From: Actinomycetales bacterium | GTDB taxonomy: Bacteria > Actinomycetota > Actinomycetes > Actinomycetales > Actinomycetaceae | DNA: 10,625 bases | Assembly (NCBI GenBank): GCA_022838965.1 | Contig: JALHDK010000036.1 | Span: forward strand, 1 to 10,625 | Direction of reading: 5' to 3' | Shown: in pieces, positions 6,675 to 10,625 of the stretch | Numbering within the stretch: the first letter of the stretch is position 1 | Layout of the letters: each line of letters opens with the position of its first letter | Notes under the pieces: model-generated | Databases searched by the model: none | Told to the model about the DNA's origin: nothing | What the model saw: only the letters and a program-made list of their open reading frames with translations | Position numbers and translations under genes: made by a program

Positions 6675-8441
6675 GTGCATCGCACCCACGCGGCAGGGCA
6701 GCTGTCGACAGCAGACGTTGGTACCGTCGTCACCCTCGCCGGGTGGGTCGATCGTCGCCGCGACCACGGGGGAGTGGCGTTCATCGACCTGCGGGACGCG
6801 TCCGGCATCGCGCAGGTGGTGATCCGCGAGGAGGTGGCCCACGAGCTGCGGTCCGAGTACGTCATCCAGGTGCGCGGCACCGTGGCGGTGCGGCCGGAGG
6901 GCAACGCCAACCCCAACCTCGCCACCGGCGAGATCGAGGTCATCGCCGACGACGTCGTCATCCTCAACCCCTCGGCGCCGCTGCCGTTCCAGGTGTCCGA
7001 GCACGCCGAGGAGCCCGTGGGCGAGGAGGCGCGGCTGAAGTACCGCTACCTCGACCTGCGCCGGAAGCGTCCCGCCGCCGCGATCCGGCTGCGCGCGAAG
7101 GTGAGCCAGGCCGCGCGCCGCGTGCTCGACGCCCACGGCTTCGTGGAGATCGAGACGCCGACGCTCACCCGGTCCACCCCGGAGGGCGCCCGCGACTTCA
7201 TCGTGCCCGCGCGGCTCTCCCCCGGGAACTGGTACGCGCTGCCGCAGTCGCCGCAGCTCTTCAAGCAGCTGCTGATGGTTGCCGGGATGGAACGCTACTA
7301 CCAGATCGCGCGCTGCTACCGCGACGAGGACTTCCGGGCCGACCGGCAGCCGGAGTTCACGCAGCTCGACGTGGAGATGAGCTTCGTGGACCAGGATGAC
7401 GTCATCGCCGTGTCCGAGGACGTTCTGGTGGCGGTGTGGGAACTGATCGGCCACCGGATCGAGACCCCGATCCCGCGGATGAGCCACGCCGAGGCGATGG
7501 CACGGTACGGCACGGACAAGCCGGACCTCCGCTTCGGGCTCGAGCTGGTGGATCTCACCACGTACTTCGCGGCGACCCCGTTCCGGGTCTTCCAGGCGCC
7601 CTACGTGGGGGCCGTGGTCATGCCGGGTGGTGGCTCGCAGCCGCGCCGCACGTTCGACGCCTGGCAGGAGTGGGCGAAGCAGCGCGGCGCGAAGGGCCTC
7701 GCCTACGTCACGCTGGACGAGGACGGCACGCTGGGTGGCCCGGTGGCGAAGAACATCAGCGAGACGGAGCGGGAGGGTCTGGCAGCCGTGACCGGCGCCC
7801 GGCCCGGCGACTGCATCTTCTTCGCCGCGGGACGCCCGGGTGACGCCCGTGCCCTGCTGGGGGCGGCGCGCCTCGAGATCGGCCGCCGCGTGGGCCTCAT
7901 CGACGAGGACGCATGGTCGTTCGTCTGGGTGGTGGACGCGCCGCTGTTCAAGCCGACGGGCACGGACGACGACGTCGCCGTCGGTGGCGGCGCGTGGACC
8001 GCGGTCCACCACGCCTTCACCTCGCCCACCCCCGAGTGGATCGACCGGTTCGAGGAGTCCCCGGGGGAGGCGCTCGCCTACGCCTACGACATCGTCTGCA
8101 ACGGCAACGAGATCGGCGGGGGGTCGATCCGTATCCACCGCCGCGACGTGCAGGAAAGGGTGTTCGCGGTGATGGGCATCGGCGCGGAGGAGGCGCAGGA
8201 GAAGTTCGGCTTCCTCCTCGACGCCTTCAAGTACGGCGCCCCGCCCCACGGCGGCATCGCATTCGGCTGGGACCGGATCGTGGCCCTCCTCACCCGCTCC
8301 GAGTCCATCCGCGACGTCATCGCGTTCCCGAAGTCGGGCGGCGGCTACGACCCGCTCACCGGGGCTCCCGCCCCGATCACGCCGCAGCAGCGCCGTGAGG
8401 CCGGGGTGGACGCGAAGCCGCGGCAGGTGCCCGCCTCCTGA
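6675..8441 (+). CDS. aspS: Aspartyl-tRNA synthetase, probably non-discriminating (Asp/Asn)
   Basis: 588-residue class II synthetase that charges tRNA(Asp) with aspartate in the cytoplasm; usual bacterial length. Domains: N-terminal OB-fold anticodon-binding domain (about 1-105), catalytic core, a bacterial GAD insertion between motifs 2 and 3 (roughly 290-405), and C-terminal extension. Seen: motif 1 region around 155-178, QSPQLFKQ (191-198), motif 2 [16 protein letters not shown] (213-228), and motif 3 GGIAFGWDR (526-534) with its ATP-binding arginine 534. The anticodon loop reads RRRDHGG with His31; Escherichia coli, which has a separate AsnRS, has Leu at the equivalent position, whereas Pseudomonas and other non-discriminating enzymes have His. 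I infer that it also makes Asp-tRNA(Asn) for GatCAB amidation. GTG start supported by GGAAAGG at 6 bases. The C-terminus ends in the normal actinobacterial way, despite the disturbed DNA just beyond it. Confidence 0.96.
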   Translation: MHRTHAAGQLSTADVGTVVTLAGWVDRRRDHGGVAFIDLRDASGIAQVVIREEVAHELRSEYVIQVRGTVAVRPEGNANPNLATGEIEVIADDVVILNPSAPLPFQVSEHAEEPVGEEARLKYRYLDLRRKRPAAAIRLRAKVSQAARRVLDAHGFVEIETPTLTRSTPEGARDFIVPARLSPGNWYALPQSPQLFKQLLMVAGMERYYQIARCYRDEDFRADRQPEFTQLDVEMSFVDQDDVIAVSEDVLVAVWELIGHRIETPIPRMSHAEAMARYGTDKPDLRFGLELVDLTTYFAATPFRVFQAPYVGAVVMPGGGSQPRRTFDAWQEWAKQRGAKGLAYVTLDEDGTLGGPVAKNISETEREGLAAVTGARPGDCIFFAAGRPGDARALLGAARLEIGRRVGLIDEDAWSFVWVVDAPLFKPTGTDDDVAVGGGAWTAVHHAFTSPTPEWIDRFEESPGEALAYAYDIVCNGNEIGGGSIRIHRRDVQERVFAVMGIGAEEAQEKFGFLLDAFKYGAPPHGGIAFGWDRIVALLTRSESIRDVIAFPKSGGGYDPLTGAPAPITPQQRREAGVDAKPRQVPAS

Positions 8442-8443
8442 CG

Positions 8444-8512
8444 GTTGCCCACCCACAGCCTGCGGAAGTCCGGGTGCCGGCGCAGGGGGCTGAGATCGAG
8501 GAACAGGGGCAC
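8444..8512 (-). pseudogene. N-terminal remnant of a second MFS transporter gene
   Basis: Minus-strand frame beginning with GTG at 8512, 15 bases after the MMPL stop. It reads LFLDLSPLRRHPDFRRLWVGN within its first 23 codons, written here at 8444-8506 after V-P. This closely resembles the N-terminus of enterobactin-exporter-like MFS proteins, where a SPLR..xDFRxLWxGN segment leads into helix 1. The expected membrane helix is absent: the resemblance stops within a few bases of the aspS stop (8439-8441), and the frame then runs antisense through the aspS 3' end to TAG at 8345-8347, giving 55 codons in all. I read this as the 5' stub of a deleted transporter gene that once followed the MMPL gene. 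A chance match or a real short peptide is less likely; the ribosome site is weak (GAGG, about 12 bases upstream). Confidence 0.65.
8459..8486. terminator. Bulged GC hairpin between convergent aspS and MMPL genes
   Basis: CCTGCG (8459-8464) pairs with CGCAGG (8481-8486), and CCGG (8470-8473) pairs with CCGG (8477-8480) around a 3-base loop, leaving a 5-base bulge. There is no T-tract on either side, so it is not a standard intrinsic terminator, but it is the only stem in this convergent spacer and could act on both transcripts. It is built from codons of the MFS remnant and may be accidental. Confidence 0.25.
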
Positions 8513-8527
8513 GGGTCGCGGCGCGCC

Positions 8528-10625
8528 TCAGTCGTGGGTGATGCCGAAGCGCTCGTGGAGGCGGCGCAGGGGGCCGGGCGCCCACCAGTTCCACTTCCCG
8601 AGGATGGTCATCGACGAGGGCACGAGGAGCATCCGGACGAGGGTGGCGTCGACGAGCACCACCACGAACAGCGCGAAGCCCGCCTCCTTCACCGCGATCA
8701 GCCTCCCCATGATCAGGCCGGCGAAGATGAGGAGCATCACCAGTGCGGCGGAGGTGATGATCCGGCCGGACTTCTGCAGGCCCTTCTCCACCGCCAGGTC
8801 GTTGTCCCCCGTGCGGTCCCAGTACTCCTTGATCCGTGCCAGCAGGAAGACCTCGTAGTCCATGGCGAGCCCGAAGCCGAAGGCGACGGCTAGCGCCAGG
8901 ATGACGAGCTCGATGCCACCGAGGGGCTCGAAGTCCAGCAGGCCGGACAGGTGTCCCTCCTGGAACACCAGCACCGTGACCCCCATCGAGGCCGCCAGCG
9001 AGAGCAGGTTCACGATCAGCGCCTTGAGCGGCACGATCACCGAACCGGTCATGAGGAAGAGCAGCACGACGACCGTGACGACCACGAGGCCGAGGGCCCA
9101 CGGGAGTCGCTGCGCGAGGGAGGCGCCGAAGTCGATCGTGGTGGCCGCTGCCCCGCCCACCCAGAAGGTGAAGCCACGGTCCTCGGCGCGCAGGTCGCGG
9201 ACGAGGTCGAGGGCCTCCCTGGAGGCGCCGTCGACCCCGAGCTTGAGGGCGATGAGCTGCCGGTCGCCCACCTCGACGACGGGGTTCACCCGCTCCACGA
9301 TCTCCCGGTCGGCGAGCTCCGCGGCCCAGGCCGCGGCGTCGGCGGACGCCTCCGTGAGGATGTAGATCTCCGGATACTGCAGGGCGGGGAACTTCGCCTC
9401 CACCACGCGGAGGTACTCGCCCTGCGTGGAGTCACGCGGGACATAGTCCAGGGAGTCGGCGCGCAGGTTCATGCCGCCCAGCGGTGACGCCATGGCGAGC
9501 AGCAACCCGAGGGTCGGGAGCAGCACCAGCCACGGGTGCCGGTGGACGAACCGTGCCAGCCGCGAGAAGACGCCGTCGTCGGGGGCCACGTCGCCGAGCG
9601 CGTGCACGTGCCGCCCCACCACCGGCAGCCGGGCGAGCAGCGACGGTCGCAGGAGGGAGCGGCCGAAGAGGGCGAGGTGCGCGGGCACGAGACTGACGGC
9701 GCAGGCCACGGCCACGATCACCACGGCCACACCGGCGAGCCCGACCGTCCGGAGCAGGGGAGCCTCCATCAGCAGCAGCCCGGAGATGGACAGCGCGATG
9801 ATGAACGCCGAGTAGAGGACGGTGCGACCGGCCGTGTCCAGCGTGCGTTCGAGCGCCTCGACCACCGCGGGGTCCGTGCGGCGCCTCCCGGGACGTTCCC
9901 GGTACCGTCCGGCCGCGAGCTTCAGCTCCTCCCGGAAGCGCGAGACCACGAGGAGTCCGTAGTCGATGGACAGCGCGAGCCCCATGATCGAGAGGATGTT
10001 GACCACGTAGGAGTCCACGCTGAGGTAGCGCGCGGCCACCCACATCACCGCCATGCCGAGCCCGATCGCCGCGATGGCGCCGATGAGAGGCATGCCCGCC
10101 ACGAGGAAGCCCCCGAAGACGAGGACCAGCACGAACAGGGACAGCGGAAGCGTGAACGCCTCGCCGCGCGCGAGATCCTCGACCGTCTGGTCGATCACCG
10201 AGGCGGTCAGGAGGTCGACGTCGGAGACGATGCCGCGGACACCCGCGAGGTCGTCGACGACGCCACCCAGGCGTTCCTCGACCCGCACCCGCGCGTCGTC
10301 GCCGGCGTCGTCCGCCAGTTCCACCCGCACGATGAAACCGTCGGCGTCCGTGGAGAGGAGGGCGGCGGCGCCCGGATCCGCGGGTCCGAGGGGCAGGGCG
10401 AACGGGTCACGCACGGCGGCGACGCCGTCGATGGCGGCGAGGTCCTCCCGGACGCCCGCCATGGCGGTCGCCACCTCCGCCACCTGCGCCGGGTCGGCGA
10501 GATCGAGGCCCCACACCACGAGGTTCACGGTGTAGGGGGTGTCGGCGGCGTCCTGGAGGTGGGCCGCGGCGCGTCCGCTCTCGGAGGTCGGCACCGACGG
10601 GCTCTCGGACTGCAGCCGGTCGAAC
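8528..10625 (-). CDS. MMPL-family (RND superfamily) transporter, N-terminus beyond the window
   Basis: Proton-driven inner-membrane exporter; 698 whole codons are visible (numbered here from the codon ending at 10624) and the gene continues past the right edge. The fragment opens with FDRLQSESPSVPTSESGRAA, the extracytoplasmic segment that follows helix 1 in MMPL proteins, so only about 40 residues with helix 1 are missing. Order: first porter domain (about 1-155), helices 2-6 (about 159-320), a cytoplasmic loop, helix 7 (about 363-380), second porter domain (about 385-505), helices 8-12 (about 507-670). Asp-Tyr pairs at 221-222 and 589-590 lie in helices 4 and 10, as in the proton relay of MmpL3. 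Mycobacterial relatives move lipids; others move antibiotics or pigments. Substrate here is unknown. The GTG at 10594 is internal, not the start. The C-terminus is short, without the long mycobacterial extension. Confidence 0.9.
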   Translation of the reverse strand, partial: FDRLQSESPSVPTSESGRAAAHLQDAADTPYTVNLVVWGLDLADPAQVAEVATAMAGVREDLAAIDGVAAVRDPFALPLGPADPGAAALLSTDADGFIVRVELADDAGDDARVRVEERLGGVVDDLAGVRGIVSDVDLLTASVIDQTVEDLARGEAFTLPLSLFVLVLVFGGFLVAGMPLIGAIAAIGLGMAVMWVAARYLSVDSYVVNILSIMGLALSIDYGLLVVSRFREELKLAAGRYRERPGRRRTDPAVVEALERTLDTAGRTVLYSAFIIALSISGLLLMEAPLLRTVGLAGVAVVIVAVACAVSLVPAHLALFGRSLLRPSLLARLPVVGRHVHALGDVAPDDGVFSRLARFVHRHPWLVLLPTLGLLLAMASPLGGMNLRADSLDYVPRDSTQGEYLRVVEAKFPALQYPEIYILTEASADAAAWAAELADREIVERVNPVVEVGDRQLIALKLGVDGASREALDLVRDLRAEDRGFTFWVGGAAATTIDFGASLAQRLPWALGLVVVTVVVLLFLMTGSVIVPLKALIVNLLSLAASMGVTVLVFQEGHLSGLLDFEPLGGIELVILALAVAFGFGLAMDYEVFLLARIKEYWDRTGDNDLAVEKGLQKSGRIITSAALVMLLIFAGLIMGRLIAVKEAGFALFVVVLVDATLVRMLLVPSSMTILGKWNWWAPGPLRRLHERFGITHD

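Noticed and set aside
6590..6967. Upstream extension of the MFS frame to 6967
   Set aside because: It runs antisense through the aspS start, has no transporter-like sequence, and the GTG at 6589 has a good ribosome site.
5160..8510. The 13-mer GAGGAACAGGGGC occurs on the minus strand near 5167-5179 and on the plus strand at 8498-8510
   Set aside because: A few 13-base matches are expected by chance in 10 kb on both strands at this GC content, and one copy is explained by MFS remnant codons.
5700..9101. Very long minus-strand open frame (over 1,100 codons) crossing the MFS gene, aspS and part of the MMPL gene
   Set aside because: It is a product of high third-position GC. The translation is low-complexity Arg/Pro/Gly/Ala, overlaps three well-supported genes and has no family motif.

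Overview
The window is a gene-dense, very GC-rich stretch of bacterial chromosome. Strong third-position G/C use, GTG starts, a tandem dynamin-like GTPase pair and an AspRS of the actinobacterial kind all point to an actinomycete (Actinomycetota). Something Micrococcales-like is plausible, but family or genus cannot be fixed from the sequence alone. I see no phage, insertion sequence, CRISPR array, tRNA or rRNA. This is mostly ordinary chromosome with a few odd joints.

Layout from left to right. (1) 21-3346, plus strand: two translationally coupled, paralogous, membrane-associated GTPases of the dynamin-like/YfjP-like group (ATGA overlap). (2) 3365-5125, minus strand: a DEAD-box RNA helicase with a DbpA-type RNA-binding domain and an Arg-Pro-rich tail. 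Its stop lies 18 bp from the second GTPase stop, inside a short tandem duplication. (3) 5180-6589, minus strand: a major facilitator drug/metabolite exporter, 54 bp upstream of the helicase and probably co-transcribed with it. (4) 6590-6674: an 85-bp divergent intergenic region with the only AT-rich patch seen in a spacer. (5) 6675-8441, plus strand: aspS, with the His31 typical of non-discriminating AspRS. (6) 8442-8527: a convergent spacer holding what looks like the first ~23 codons of a second, otherwise deleted MFS gene (minus strand). (7) 8528-10625, minus strand: an MMPL-family RND-type transporter whose N-terminus runs off the right edge.

The genes do not form one pathway. The GTPase pair is a functional unit, probably acting together at the membrane. 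The MFS exporter and helicase share a strand and probably a transcript. aspS is a housekeeping gene that, if truly non-discriminating, works with the GatCAB amidotransferase encoded elsewhere. The MMPL gene and the MFS remnant downstream of it look like the leftovers of a former two-gene export cluster. I did not find a convincing wholly new system. The points most worth checking are the MFS remnant at the aspS junction, the asymmetric GTPase pair, and the 18-bp duplication that doubles the stop codons of two convergent genes.
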